Notes: generated by a model from the sequence alone, not told the origin. Counted from the first letter of the stretch, positions 18,460 to 27,230 are shown. The stretch: 39,335 nt of DNA from Flavobacteriales bacterium (GCA_017302935.1 JAFLBT010000010.1:1-39335); one strand, 5' to 3'. Translations and numbers: made by a program.

Positions 18460-19188
18460 ATGAATATCATCAAACTCAGTGCCATTCCTTCAACAAATGA
18501 ACACCTAAAACAATTGGTTGCAAAACAAGTTGTTGATAATTTTACGGTAGTATGGGCTTTACATCAAACTACCGGTAAAGGACAAATGGGTTCAACATGG
18601 AATGTTGAAAATGGTAAAAATTTGACAATCAGTATATTGGTTAAGGATTTGATAGTTGATGTTCAACAATTATTTACGCTAAATATTGTTGTTTCTTTAG
18701 CCGTTATTTCGGTTTTAGAAAATGAAAAAATTCCTCATTTATCCATTAAGTGGCCAAACGACATTATGTCAGGTAATTATAAAATAGGAGGAATTTTAAT
18801 TGAAAATAGTATTAAAACAAATGGCGAAGTGCTCTCTGTGATTGGAATTGGATTGAATGTAAATCAACTTTTTTTTGAAAATCTTCCTAATGCTTCTTCT
18901 TTGTTAAAAATTACGGGATTAGAATACGATTTAGAACATTTGTTAAATAAAATTTTGTCCGCTCTCCAATTTTATATCGCTCAAATGAGAGTGGAAGCGT
19001 CTTCCATTTGGAAAATGTACCATGAAAAATTATTCAAAATAGGTGTTCCTGCACCTTTTGAAAAACCTTCCGGAGAAAAATTTATGGCGATTATTCAAAA
19101 AGTTACTCCTGATGGTCGATTAGAACTTTTACAAGAAAATGATGAGTTGGTGCATTTTGATGTGAAAGAAGTGAAATTATTGTATTAA
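18460..19188 (+). CDS. birA: Biotin--[acetyl-CoA-carboxylase] ligase
   Basis: A 242-residue biotin protein ligase that activates biotin to biotinyl-AMP and attaches it to carboxylase carrier proteins. The biotin/AMP loop is TGKGQMGSTW at 38-47, a form of the GRGRxGR loop common in Bacteroidota. KWPND lies at 97-101 and KIGGILIE at 108-115. The C-terminal beta domain (about 195-242) is present. The N-terminal DNA-binding helix-turn-helix of the E. coli-type repressor is absent, so this is an enzyme only. It is monocistronic and divergent from rsfS. Confidence 0.95.
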   Translation: MNIIKLSAIPSTNEHLKQLVAKQVVDNFTVVWALHQTTGKGQMGSTWNVENGKNLTISILVKDLIVDVQQLFTLNIVVSLAVISVLENEKIPHLSIKWPNDIMSGNYKIGGILIENSIKTNGEVLSVIGIGLNVNQLFFENLPNASSLLKITGLEYDLEHLLNKILSALQFYIAQMRVEASSIWKMYHEKLFKIGVPAPFEKPSGEKFMAIIQKVTPDGRLELLQENDELVHFDVKEVKLLY

Positions 19189-19220
19189 AAAAAACCACGC
19201 TTTTTCAAACGTGGCTCTTT
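19186..19220. terminator. Bidirectional terminator between birA and fadE
   Basis: AACCACG and CGTGG arms around a 10-base loop with an A-run on one side and a T-rich stretch on the other, between convergent genes. Confidence 0.7.
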
Positions 19221-19244
19221 CATCAACAACTAAACTAAAATTGA

Positions 19245-21035
19245 TTAAAAACAGTAACTGTTTTCAGCTACTAATTTGGCCGTAATGGTTTCTCTTAAAC
19301 CAACAATATTCGGCATGTTGGTGTATTTGGTGAAACGACGTAAGCCCATTAACATCATGCGTTGTTCATCGCCTTCGGCAAAAGAAATGATGCTTTCTTT
19401 TCCTTTTTGAGATACAACGTCAACGGCTTTGTATAAATACAATTTGGCCATTGCAATTTGTTCTGTAGCTTTTTCTTCGCCTACTTTTTTAGCTAATTTT
19501 TCAGTTCGTAAAACGGTACTTTCTGCCATGTAAATTTCAATCAACATATCGGCTGCAGCCATCAATAATTGTTGGTGAGCATCCAAATCCATTCCGTATT
19601 TTTGAACGGCAGCTCCGGCAACCATTAAAAAGGCTTTTTTCAATTTGGCCACCATTTCTTTTTCTTCAGAAAATAATTCTGAATAATCAGGTGTGTCAAA
19701 CGATGGAATTCCCATTAATTCTTCTTGCACTTTCATGGCCGGACCTAATAAATCCACATGACCTTTCATGGCTTTTTTGATTAACATTCCTACCGAAAGC
19801 ATACGGTTAATTTCGTTTGTTCCTTCGTAAATTCTGGCAATACGGGCATCTCTCCAAGCACTTTCCATCGGAGTGTCTTCTGAGAATCCCATTCCGCCAT
19901 AAATTTGAATTCCCTCATCGGCACAATTTTGAACATCTTCCGAAACGGCAACTTTAAGAATTGAACATTCGATAGCAAATTCTTCCACACCTTTTAATTC
20001 CGCTTCTTGATGCGTTGCACCTTCTGCTTCACGGATTTTAATTCGGTTTTCAATGTCTTTTGCCGCACGATACGTCGCACTTTCTCCTACATAAGCCGAA
20101 GTTGCCATTTCCGCTAATTTATAACGAATAGCTCCAAATTGAGCGATTGGCGTGTTGAACTGAATTCTTTCATTGGCATAATTGATTGCGTTTGAAGTCA
20201 CACGACGTTGAGCATCCAAACAAGCGGCTGCCAATTTGATTCGGCCTACATTTAAGGCATTCATCGCAATTTTGAATCCTTCACCACGAGCAGCCAACAT
20301 ATTTTCAACCGGAACTTTGGTATCTGAAAAGAATACTTGACGCGTAGAAGAAGCACGAATCCCCAATTTGTGTTCTTCTTCGTTCATCGTGATTCCGTTG
20401 GATGGATCATTTTCTACAATAAATCCAGTGATGTTTTTATCGTCTTCAATGCGAGCAAAAACAATAAATAACGAACAAAAACCGGCATTCGAAATCCACA
20501 TTTTTTGTCCGGTGATTTTGTAATATGTTCCGTCTTCGGATAAAACAGCTTTTGTTTTTCCGGAATTTGCATCAGAACCTGCTCCCGGTTCAGTCAAACA
20601 ATACGCTCCAAACCATTCACCTGAGGCTAATTTTGGAACATATTTTTTCTTTTGTTCTTCGGTTCCGTAAAGTGTAATTGGCATGGTTCCAATTCCGGTG
20701 TGAGCTCCAAAAGCAGTGGAAAACGAACCGGTTGCACCCGAAATGTAATCGCATACTAAACAGGTATCCACAAATCCCATTCCCATTCCGCCATACGCTT
20801 CAGGAACGGCAACGCTTAAAAAGCCCATTTCTCCGGCTTTACGCATCATTTCTTCTGTAAAGGCATAATCTTTCTTTTCAAATCGGTCTTTGTTAGGCCA
20901 AATTTCTTTGTCTACAAATTCTTTTACCGAATCACGCATCATGATTTGCTCTTCTGAGAAATCTTCGGGTGTGAATACATTTTCACATTTGGTTTCTTTG
21001 ACTAGGAATTGTCCTCCTCTTGTTATGTCTTCCAT
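19245..21035 (-). CDS. fadE: Acyl-CoA dehydrogenase (FadE/VLCAD-like)
   Basis: A 596-residue FAD-dependent acyl-CoA dehydrogenase for the first step of beta-oxidation. Its length matches the long VLCAD and Bacillus FadE (YusJ) type, with the core dehydrogenase (about 25-420) followed by a C-terminal helical extension. Signatures: AYCLTEPGAGSDA and WISNAGF (FAD/substrate region), IQIYGGMGFSEDTPMESAWR, and the catalytic Glu in IYEGTNEINR. It is the last gene of the marR-fadN-fadA-fadE run. A 64-bp inverted repeat lies in the gap before it. The exact chain-length range cannot be told. Confidence 0.95.
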   Translation of the reverse strand: MEDITRGGQFLVKETKCENVFTPEDFSEEQIMMRDSVKEFVDKEIWPNKDRFEKKDYAFTEEMMRKAGEMGFLSVAVPEAYGGMGMGFVDTCLVCDYISGATGSFSTAFGAHTGIGTMPITLYGTEEQKKKYVPKLASGEWFGAYCLTEPGAGSDANSGKTKAVLSEDGTYYKITGQKMWISNAGFCSLFIVFARIEDDKNITGFIVENDPSNGITMNEEEHKLGIRASSTRQVFFSDTKVPVENMLAARGEGFKIAMNALNVGRIKLAAACLDAQRRVTSNAINYANERIQFNTPIAQFGAIRYKLAEMATSAYVGESATYRAAKDIENRIKIREAEGATHQEAELKGVEEFAIECSILKVAVSEDVQNCADEGIQIYGGMGFSEDTPMESAWRDARIARIYEGTNEINRMLSVGMLIKKAMKGHVDLLGPAMKVQEELMGIPSFDTPDYSELFSEEKEMVAKLKKAFLMVAGAAVQKYGMDLDAHQQLLMAAADMLIEIYMAESTVLRTEKLAKKVGEEKATEQIAMAKLYLYKAVDVVSQKGKESIISFAEGDEQRMMLMGLRRFTKYTNMPNIVGLRETITAKLVAENSYCF

Positions 21036-21062
21036 AATTAGTTTTTTAATCTTTTATTTTTT

Positions 21063-21126
21063 GAACACAGATTTAAAAAAATTAGAGAAATTTTTAAAAT
21101 TTTATAAATTTCTTAAATCTGTGTTC
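21063..21126. repeat. Inverted repeat between fadA and fadE
   Basis: Perfect 14-base arms (GAACACAGATTTAA at 21063-21076 and its complement at 21113-21126), with an inner AGAAATTT/AAATTTCT pair, fold into a 64-base hairpin. The same outer sequence recurs in the other gaps of this operon. Confidence 0.88.
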
Positions 21127-21139
21127 TATTGTTTTTTAG

Positions 21140-22321
21140 TTATATCAATTCAAAAATTCCAGCACTTCCTTGACCCGTTCCCACACACATACTCACAATT
21201 CCGTATTTACTGCCACGCAAACGCATTTCATCAAACAATTGAACCGATAATTTTGCACCCGTACAACCTAGTGGATGACCCAATGCAATGGCTCCACCAT
21301 TCACGTTTACGATGTCGGGATTTAACCCTAATTCACGAACTACAGCTAAGGATTGTGACGCAAAAGCTTCGTTTAATTCAATTAAATCAATATCATTTAA
21401 AGTTAAACCGGCTTGTTTTAAGGCTTTTGGAATGGCTTTTACCGGACCGATTCCCATTATTCTGGGTTCAACTCCAGCTGATGCGAAATTGACTAAGCGA
21501 GCAATAGGTTTGATGCCTAATTCGTTTATTAATTCTTCACTCATGATTAACACGAAAGCCGCACCATCACTCATTTGCGATGAATTTCCTGCTGTAACTG
21601 AACCATCAGCAGCAAATACAGGTTTCAATCTGCTTAATGCTTCTTTGTTGGTATCCGCACGTGGTCCTTCGTCTTTGGTAACGGTATAGGATTTGGTTTC
21701 TTTTTTTCCGTTTTCATTCAAAAAAGTTTGCTCAACCGTAATTGGAACGATTTGTTTGTCAAATTTTCCTTCTGCTTGAGCTTTTAAAGCTTTTTGGTGG
21801 GAATGATAAGCAAATTCATCTTGATCTTCACGCGAAACATTGAATTGTTTTGCCACCGCTTCTGCAGTCAAACCCATTCCCCAGTAGTAATCTTCGTTTC
21901 CATTTGCCGCAACGGAATAATCCGGTGTTGGTTTGTAGCCACCCATCGGAATAAAACTCATGCTTTCGGCTCCTCCCGCAATGATACAATCTGCCATTCC
22001 GGATTGAATTTTTGCAGTTGCCATTCCAATTGTTTCCAAACCTGAAGCACAATAACGATTCACCGTTACACCCGGAACATCAGTTACTTTTAATCCCATC
22101 AAAGAAATTAAACGACCTACGTTTAAACCTTGTTCGGCTTCGGGCATGGCGTTACCCACCATCACGTCGTCGATGCGTTTTTTGTCAAAATCGGGAAATT
22201 GAGCCATCATGTATTCGATAGTCTCTGCGGCTAATTCGTCAGGTCTTTTAAATCTGAAGACACCTTTTGGTGCTTTACCAACGGCGGTACGAAATCCTGA
22301 TACTATATATGCTGTTTTCAT
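21140..22321 (-). CDS. fadA: Acetyl-CoA C-acyltransferase (3-ketoacyl-CoA thiolase)
   Basis: A 393-residue thiolase for the last step of beta-oxidation, cleaving 3-ketoacyl-CoA with CoA. The nucleophile is Cys91 (VNRYCASGLE). The C-terminal catalytic residues are His349 (ALGHPLGCTG) and Cys379 (SMCVGTGQG). NEAFASQ is also present. Length and start agree with the family. The gene lies between fadN and fadE in the same order as in Bacillus subtilis fadNAE. Gaps of 82 and 104 bases on either side hold related inverted repeats. A biosynthetic acetoacetyl-CoA thiolase role is less likely in this context. Confidence 0.95.
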   Translation of the reverse strand: MKTAYIVSGFRTAVGKAPKGVFRFKRPDELAAETIEYMMAQFPDFDKKRIDDVMVGNAMPEAEQGLNVGRLISLMGLKVTDVPGVTVNRYCASGLETIGMATAKIQSGMADCIIAGGAESMSFIPMGGYKPTPDYSVAANGNEDYYWGMGLTAEAVAKQFNVSREDQDEFAYHSHQKALKAQAEGKFDKQIVPITVEQTFLNENGKKETKSYTVTKDEGPRADTNKEALSRLKPVFAADGSVTAGNSSQMSDGAAFVLIMSEELINELGIKPIARLVNFASAGVEPRIMGIGPVKAIPKALKQAGLTLNDIDLIELNEAFASQSLAVVRELGLNPDIVNVNGGAIALGHPLGCTGAKLSVQLFDEMRLRGSKYGIVSMCVGTGQGSAGIFELI

Positions 22322-22337
22322 AATTTTATATTTTTTT

Positions 22338-22392
22338 GAACACAGATTTTTAAAATTTTAAAAATTTCTATAATTTTTTTAATCAGTGATCT
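22338..22392. repeat. Degenerate inverted repeat between fadN and fadA
   Basis: GAACACAGATTT at 22338-22349 matches the left arm of the 21063 element. The right arm (AATCAGTGATCT, 22381-22392) is the same arm with two substitutions. It is a decayed copy of the operon's repeat. Confidence 0.7.
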
Positions 22393-22403
22393 ATCATTTA
22401 TGT

Positions 22404-24794
22404 TTAGTTACGTAATGGCTTTCCTTTGGTTAACATGAATTGTATTCTCTCCAATGTTTTGCGTTCAGTACAAAGCGATAAAAATGCTTCTCGTTCAATA
22501 TCCAATAAATACTGCTCACTCACTAATGTTGGTTCTGATAAATCACCACCTGCCATGACATACGCTAATTTGTTGGCAATTTTTCTGTCGTGTTCCGAAA
22601 TGTATTTTCCGGCTTGCATTTGGTCGGTACCCACTAAGAACATTCCCAACGCTTGTTTTCCTAACACTTTAATGTCTTTGCGTTGAATCGGTTGAGTGTA
22701 GCCTTGTTCTGCCATTTGCAAAGCAATTTGTTTGGCTACTGCAATTTGTCTGTCGCGATTCACCACCACAATATCTTTTCCTTTTTGAAGAATGCCGAAG
22801 TCAAAGGCTTCATAAGCGGAAGTCGCTACTTTTGCCATTCCAATGGTTAAGAAATATTCTTGCAAAACATTCAATTCCACATCGTTTTTGCGGAATAAAT
22901 CAGCGGCACGCAAGGTCATTTCTTTCGAACCACCGCCACCTGGAATAACTCCAACACCAAATTCTACTAAACCAATGTAGGTTTCTGCAGCAGCTACCAC
23001 GCGGTCGGCATGCATCGTCATTTCGCAACCACCACCCAATGTCATGCCATGTGGAGCAACGACAACCGGAATAGAGGAGTAGCGGCAACGCATCATCGTG
23101 TCTTGGAACATTTTGATGGCCATGTTCAATTCATCATATTCTTGTTCAACAGCCATCATGAAAATCATTCCGATGTTGGCTCCCACAGAGAAATTCGCTC
23201 CTTGGTTACCGATAACCAAACCATTGTATTCTTTTTCAGCTAAATCAATGGCTTTGTTGATGCCTTGTAAAACGCCACCACCAATCGTATTCATTTTGGA
23301 ATGGAATTCTAAATTCAAAATTCCGTCACCTAAATGATGAATCGTAGCATCCGAATTAGCCCAAACTTTTTGGCTTTCTCTAATGTTGTCAAGAATGATA
23401 AATGCATCCTGACCCGGAATTTTCTCTTGTGATTTTGTTGGAATGTTATAAAAATAAGTGGCTCCATTTTTTACGGTGTAGAAAGAAGCGTTTTCAGATT
23501 TCACCATTTCAGTGACCCAAGTGGCCGGTTCATATCCTTCTGCACGCATCATTTCAATTCCTTTGGCTACACCAATGCTATCCCAAATTTCAAATGGACC
23601 ATTTTCCCAACCGAAACCGGCTTTCATGGCATCATCAATTTTATATAGTTCGTCTGATATTTCAGGAATTCTATTGGAACAATAGGCAAACATGGCGGCA
23701 AAATTCTTTCTGTAAAAATCACCTGCTTTGTCTTTTCCTTTCACCAAAACACGGAAACGATCAATTGGTTTGTCGATGGTTTTGGTTAATTCTAAAGTGG
23801 TAAAAGATGCTTTTTTATTAGGTCGGTATTCCATCGTATCCAAATCCAACGATAAAATATCCTTATCTACTTTTTTATAAAATCCTTGTTTGGTTTTGCT
23901 TCCCAACCATTTATTCTCCATCATTTTATCAATGAAAGCAGGGAGTTTAAACAAGTTGTGAGCTTCATCATTCGGGCAATTTTGGTAAATTCCGTTTGCC
24001 ACGTGAACCAAGGTATCTAAACCAACCACATCAACCGTTCTAAAGGTTGCCGATTTTGGACGACCAATTACCGGTCCGGTTAATTTATCCACTTCTTCAA
24101 TGGTTAAGCCCATTTCTTTCACTTGGTGAAATAGACTCATAATGCCGAAAATACCAATTCGGTTACCGATGAAGGCCGGAGTATCTTTGGCAACAACCGA
24201 TGTTTTTCCTAAAAATTGAGAACCATAATTGGTTAAGAAATCTAAAACGGTTTGACTTGTTTTTGGTCCCGGAATGATTTCAAACAATTTCAAATAACGA
24301 GCCGGATTGAAGAAATGTGTTCCGCAGAAATGCTGTTGAAAATCCTCTGAACGTCCTTCGCTCATGAATTGAATTGGAATTCCAGAAGTATTGGAAGTCA
24401 CCAATGTTCCCGGTTTTCTATATTTATCCACTTGTTCGAAAACGAGTTTTTTGATATCTAAACGTTCCACCACCACTTCAATAATCCAATCGACAGATGC
24501 GATTTTCGGCATATCATCCGTAGTATTACCGGTGGTGATTCGGTTGGCTAATTTTTGACTGTAAATAGGCGAGGGGTTGGACTTTAATGCATTCGTTAAA
24601 CTGTCATTTACGATGCGGTTGCGAACTGCTTTACTTTCTAAAGTGAGTCCTTTTTTTTCTTCCGCCTCAGTCAAAGCATTGGGAATGATGTCTAACAAAA
24701 GTACTTCCACACCAATGTTGGCAAAATGACACGCAATACCGGAGCCCATGATTCCGGAACCGATGACAGCCACTTTTTTGATTGTTCTTTTCAT
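22404..24794 (-). CDS. fadN: 3-hydroxyacyl-CoA dehydrogenase / enoyl-CoA hydratase (FadN-like)
   Basis: A 796-residue bifunctional beta-oxidation enzyme. The dehydrogenase half comes first: NAD-binding VAVIGSGIMGSGIACHFAN at about 8-26, and catalytic His in HFFNPARYL. The enoyl-CoA hydratase (crotonase) half is C-terminal, with GGGCEMTMHADR and LVEFGVGVIPGGGG, whose Glu is the likely catalytic base. This order is that of Bacillus FadN (YusL) and opposite to E. coli FadB, where the hydratase comes first. It hydrates enoyl-CoA and oxidises the 3-hydroxyacyl-CoA. It is followed by fadA and fadE and preceded by a MarR regulator. Confidence 0.93.
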   Translation of the reverse strand: MKRTIKKVAVIGSGIMGSGIACHFANIGVEVLLLDIIPNALTEAEEKKGLTLESKAVRNRIVNDSLTNALKSNPSPIYSQKLANRITTGNTTDDMPKIASVDWIIEVVVERLDIKKLVFEQVDKYRKPGTLVTSNTSGIPIQFMSEGRSEDFQQHFCGTHFFNPARYLKLFEIIPGPKTSQTVLDFLTNYGSQFLGKTSVVAKDTPAFIGNRIGIFGIMSLFHQVKEMGLTIEEVDKLTGPVIGRPKSATFRTVDVVGLDTLVHVANGIYQNCPNDEAHNLFKLPAFIDKMMENKWLGSKTKQGFYKKVDKDILSLDLDTMEYRPNKKASFTTLELTKTIDKPIDRFRVLVKGKDKAGDFYRKNFAAMFAYCSNRIPEISDELYKIDDAMKAGFGWENGPFEIWDSIGVAKGIEMMRAEGYEPATWVTEMVKSENASFYTVKNGATYFYNIPTKSQEKIPGQDAFIILDNIRESQKVWANSDATIHHLGDGILNLEFHSKMNTIGGGVLQGINKAIDLAEKEYNGLVIGNQGANFSVGANIGMIFMMAVEQEYDELNMAIKMFQDTMMRCRYSSIPVVVAPHGMTLGGGCEMTMHADRVVAAAETYIGLVEFGVGVIPGGGGSKEMTLRAADLFRKNDVELNVLQEYFLTIGMAKVATSAYEAFDFGILQKGKDIVVVNRDRQIAVAKQIALQMAEQGYTQPIQRKDIKVLGKQALGMFLVGTDQMQAGKYISEHDRKIANKLAYVMAGGDLSEPTLVSEQYLLDIEREAFLSLCTERKTLERIQFMLTKGKPLRN

Positions 24795-24860
24795 TTTTTG
24801 TTTCTTATTTCTTATTGCGGGTTGATAGTTCCGCTGGTTTTTGTTTGTTTTATTTTTTTA

Positions 24861-24941
24861 GAACACAGATTTAAATTCGAGAAATTGAAATAATAATCAA
24901 TTCAATTTTAAAGATTTTAGAAATTTCTTTAATCTGTGTTC
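24861..24941. repeat. Inverted repeat between marR and fadN
   Basis: GAACACAGATT at 24861-24871 and AATCTGTGTTC at 24931-24941 are perfect 11-base arms; the interior again contains GAAATT/AAATTTC. It is the third copy of the fad-operon element. Confidence 0.82.
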
Positions 24942-24961
24942 TGTATGTAAATTTATTTTTG

Positions 24962-24990
24962 GAACACAGATTTGAAAAATTGAAGAAATC
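24962..24990. repeat. Half copy of the fad-operon repeat
   Basis: GAACACAGATTTGAAAAATT continues into GAAGAAATC, matching the left arm and inner part of the neighbouring element, but no right arm follows before the marR end. Confidence 0.65.
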
Positions 24991-25035
24991 TAAACGATAT
25001 AGTCTATTTTCTTTTTTCTATATTCTATTCTCTAT

Positions 25036-25467
25036 TTAAAAAATCTTCTTCTCATTAATCAACTCCGTAATTACCTCTGCTACTTCAATAAAATTCTGTA
25101 ATTTTTCATCCGATACATTTTGACGGATGACTTCATTGAATTTCAATACGGTATTTCTGGATAATTCTCTTTTCTCTTTGCCTAATTCAGTCAAATAAAT
25201 AAGAACCCCACGGCCATCATCCGGATTTTTTTTGCGGATGATTAGTCCTTTTTCTTCTAATGTTTTAAGCGTTCGGGTTAAACTGGTTGCTTCCATTCCC
25301 ATACGGTTACTGATGTAGGAGGAAGGTGTTCCTTCTTCTTTGTCAATGCTAAGCAACGCAAATCCAATTGCCATTGAACCGTCGAATTTGGAAGCTTCTT
25401 CATTGTACATTCTGGCAACCGATTGCCAAGTCGCTCGAAGAATATAATCTATCGTTTTATCTTTCAT
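25036..25467 (-). CDS. MarR family transcriptional regulator
   Basis: A 143-residue winged-helix repressor of the MarR family. The recognition region is ATSLTRTLKTLEEKGLI at about 79-95, followed by the wing IRKKNPDDGRGVLIYLTELG, which contains the family DxRxxxxxLT-like signature. It is the first gene before fadN and in the same direction, so it probably senses acyl-CoA or fatty acids and controls the fad genes and itself. A TATGC-N2-GCATA palindrome lies over its promoter. The ligand is not determinable from sequence. Confidence 0.92.
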   Translation of the reverse strand: MKDKTIDYILRATWQSVARMYNEEASKFDGSMAIGFALLSIDKEEGTPSSYISNRMGMEATSLTRTLKTLEEKGLIIRKKNPDDGRGVLIYLTELGKEKRELSRNTVLKFNEVIRQNVSDEKLQNFIEVAEVITELINEKKIF

Positions 25468-25485
25468 ATTTTACGCAAACGTTTT

Positions 25486-25493
25486 CAAAGATA
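25486..25493 (-). promoter_or_regulatory. marR-fad operon promoter -7 box (TATCTTTG)
   Basis: Exact consensus on the minus strand, 18 bases before the marR ATG. No -33 TTG; a palindrome occupies that position. Confidence 0.6.
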
Positions 25494-25505
25494 ATAAAAA
25501 TTTAT

Positions 25506-25517
25506 TATGCACGCATA
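25506..25517. promoter_or_regulatory. Probable MarR operator TATGC-AC-GCATA
   Basis: A 12-base palindrome with perfect 5-base arms, centred about 22 bases upstream of the -7 box, where the -33 element would lie. MarR proteins commonly bind such short palindromes in their own promoters. Inferred autoregulation site. Confidence 0.5.
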
Positions 25518-25744
25518 GTATTTTTTAAAATTTAACATTTTTGTAAAATTGGAAGGATAATAAAAGAAGAAATAATAAAGAAATATAATTGTGAATAGAA
25601 ATTTGAATTGGAAATAATGAGTAGATACCTCTTATAATACTTTATTAATTAACAAATCATCATTAATCTACAAGATATTCAAATCAATTGAGAAATATTA
25701 TTATTTCAAAAATGACAGAATGTAAATTAAAAAAAAATGAAATT

Positions 25745-27187
25745 TTATTTCCCGATACAGAAATTCGCAAAAATATTCCCCAACAACTCATCATTGGTTA
25801 CTTCTCCGGTAATCTCACCAAAGTGATATAAAGCTTCGCGAATATCGATTGCCATCAAATCAGAGGAAAGATTGCTTTCCAATCCCCATTTCACTTTCTG
25901 AATTTCTTCTAAGGCTTTTAACAAAGAATCATAATGACGTGAGTTCGTTACAATTGTTTCGTTGTTACGTAAAGCACCCGTGTTCACAAAAGAGAGTAGA
26001 GTTTGTTTGAGTTCATCGATACCGATGTTGTTTTTCGCTGAGATGAAAAGTATTTGCTGTTGTCCGCTGTCGGTTGTCAGTTCCGTTTCTAACTTTTTTA
26101 TCATTTCAGATGAAAGGAGGTCTTTTTTATTTATAATGGTGAGCAACGTTTTATGAGGATATTTGTTTTTTATCTGTTCAATATCACTTTTCAACTTTTC
26201 AACCGATAACTGTGAACTGACAACTGACAACAGAGAACCGACAACTGACAACAGAGAACTGTCAACCAAATACAACACCACCTGAGCCTGCTCAATCTTC
26301 TCAAACGTCTTTTTGATGCCAATGCTCTCTACATGGTCAGTCGTGTCACGAATTCCTGCCGTGTCGATGAATCGAAAACCTATGCCTTCAATTACTAATT
26401 CATCTTCGATGGTGTCGCGAGTGGTTCCTGCGATATCAGAAACAATTGCTCGTTCTTCATTTAATAGTGCATTGAGTAGGGTAGACTTACCCACATTTGG
26501 TTCGCCTACAATGGCAATTGGAATACCGTTTTTGATCACGTTACCAACAGCAAATGAATCAATTAATCGTTTCAATACAAATTCAATACGAATTAAAAGG
26601 TCTTTAAATTGGGTTCGGTCGGCAAATTCAACATCTTCTTCGGCAAAGTCTAATTCTAACTCTATTAACGACGCAAAATTTAAGAGTTCTTGACGTAAGT
26701 TGGCAATTTCGTTGCTAAAACCGCCTCGCATTTGTTGCATAGCAATTTGATGCGATGCTTCGTTGTCGGAAGCAATTAAATCCGCAACTGCTTCGGCTTG
26801 CGATAAATCTAATTTGCCATTCAAAAAAGCCCGTAAGGTGAATTCTCCCGGTTGAGCCATTTTGGCACCGTTTCGCAACAAAAGTTGAATGATTTGTTGT
26901 TGAATAAATGTAGAACCGTGACAGGATATTTCTACCACATCTTCGCCGGTGTATGAATTTGGATTTTTGAAAACTGAAACCAAAACTTGGTCATACGTTT
27001 TTCCATTTGAAACAATATGACCGAGATGAATGGTATGTGTTTTTTGCTTGGTCAAATCCTTTCCTGAAACCGAAATAAAAACGTTGGCAGCAATGGAAAC
27101 GGCTTCTTTACCGGAAAGACGGATTACAGCAATTGCACCCGCACCGGATGGTGTTGCCAATGCTACTATTGTTTCAGTTGGAATCAT
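25745..27187 (-). CDS. mnmE: tRNA modification GTPase MnmE with inserted heptad repeats
   Basis: A 480-residue GTPase that, with MnmG, modifies U34 of certain tRNAs. The N-terminal tetrahydrofolate-binding domain starts TIVALATPSGAGAIAVIRLSG. The G domain has Walker A GEPNVGKST at 228-236, GTTRDTIED at 254-262, DTAGIRDT at 275-282 and G4 NKKD at 353-356. The C-terminus is the invariant CIGK. Unusual: just after the strand VVLYLVD, residues 311-331 are three tandem 7-residue units (SLLSVVG, SLLSVVS, SQLSVEK) encoded by near-identical 21-bp DNA repeats, an extra segment compared with E. coli MnmE. The frame is kept and motifs are intact, so the protein should work. Confidence 0.96.
   Translation of the reverse strand: MIPTETIVALATPSGAGAIAVIRLSGKEAVSIAANVFISVSGKDLTKQKTHTIHLGHIVSNGKTYDQVLVSVFKNPNSYTGEDVVEISCHGSTFIQQQIIQLLLRNGAKMAQPGEFTLRAFLNGKLDLSQAEAVADLIASDNEASHQIAMQQMRGGFSNEIANLRQELLNFASLIELELDFAEEDVEFADRTQFKDLLIRIEFVLKRLIDSFAVGNVIKNGIPIAIVGEPNVGKSTLLNALLNEERAIVSDIAGTTRDTIEDELVIEGIGFRFIDTAGIRDTTDHVESIGIKKTFEKIEQAQVVLYLVDSSLLSVVGSLLSVVSSQLSVEKLKSDIEQIKNKYPHKTLLTIINKKDLLSSEMIKKLETELTTDSGQQQILFISAKNNIGIDELKQTLLSFVNTGALRNNETIVTNSRHYDSLLKALEEIQKVKWGLESNLSSDLMAIDIREALYHFGEITGEVTNDELLGNIFANFCIGK
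26221..26262. repeat. Two tandem 21-bp repeats inside mnmE
   Basis: Units at 26221-26241 and 26242-26262 both start CAACTGACAACAGAGAAC and differ only in the last three bases. A partial, more divergent unit precedes them. They encode the SLLSVV heptads in MnmE. Confidence 0.88.
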
Positions 27188-27203
27188 GAAATGTTATTTT
27201 GTG

Positions 27204-27230
27204 CAAAATTAGTTATTTTTTTTAAGCCAA
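27204..27230 (-). promoter_or_regulatory. mnmE promoter (TTG - 16 - TAATTTTG)
   Basis: TAATTTTG at 27204-27211 is an exact -7 box and TTG at 27228-27230 lies 16 bases upstream, slightly short of usual spacing. Confidence 0.6.

Noticed and set aside
26066..26262. Invertible DNA segment in mnmE
   Set aside because: Opposed repeats exist, but the arms match perfectly for only about 11 bases, no recombinase is nearby, and inversion would destroy the NKKD region of a conserved gene.
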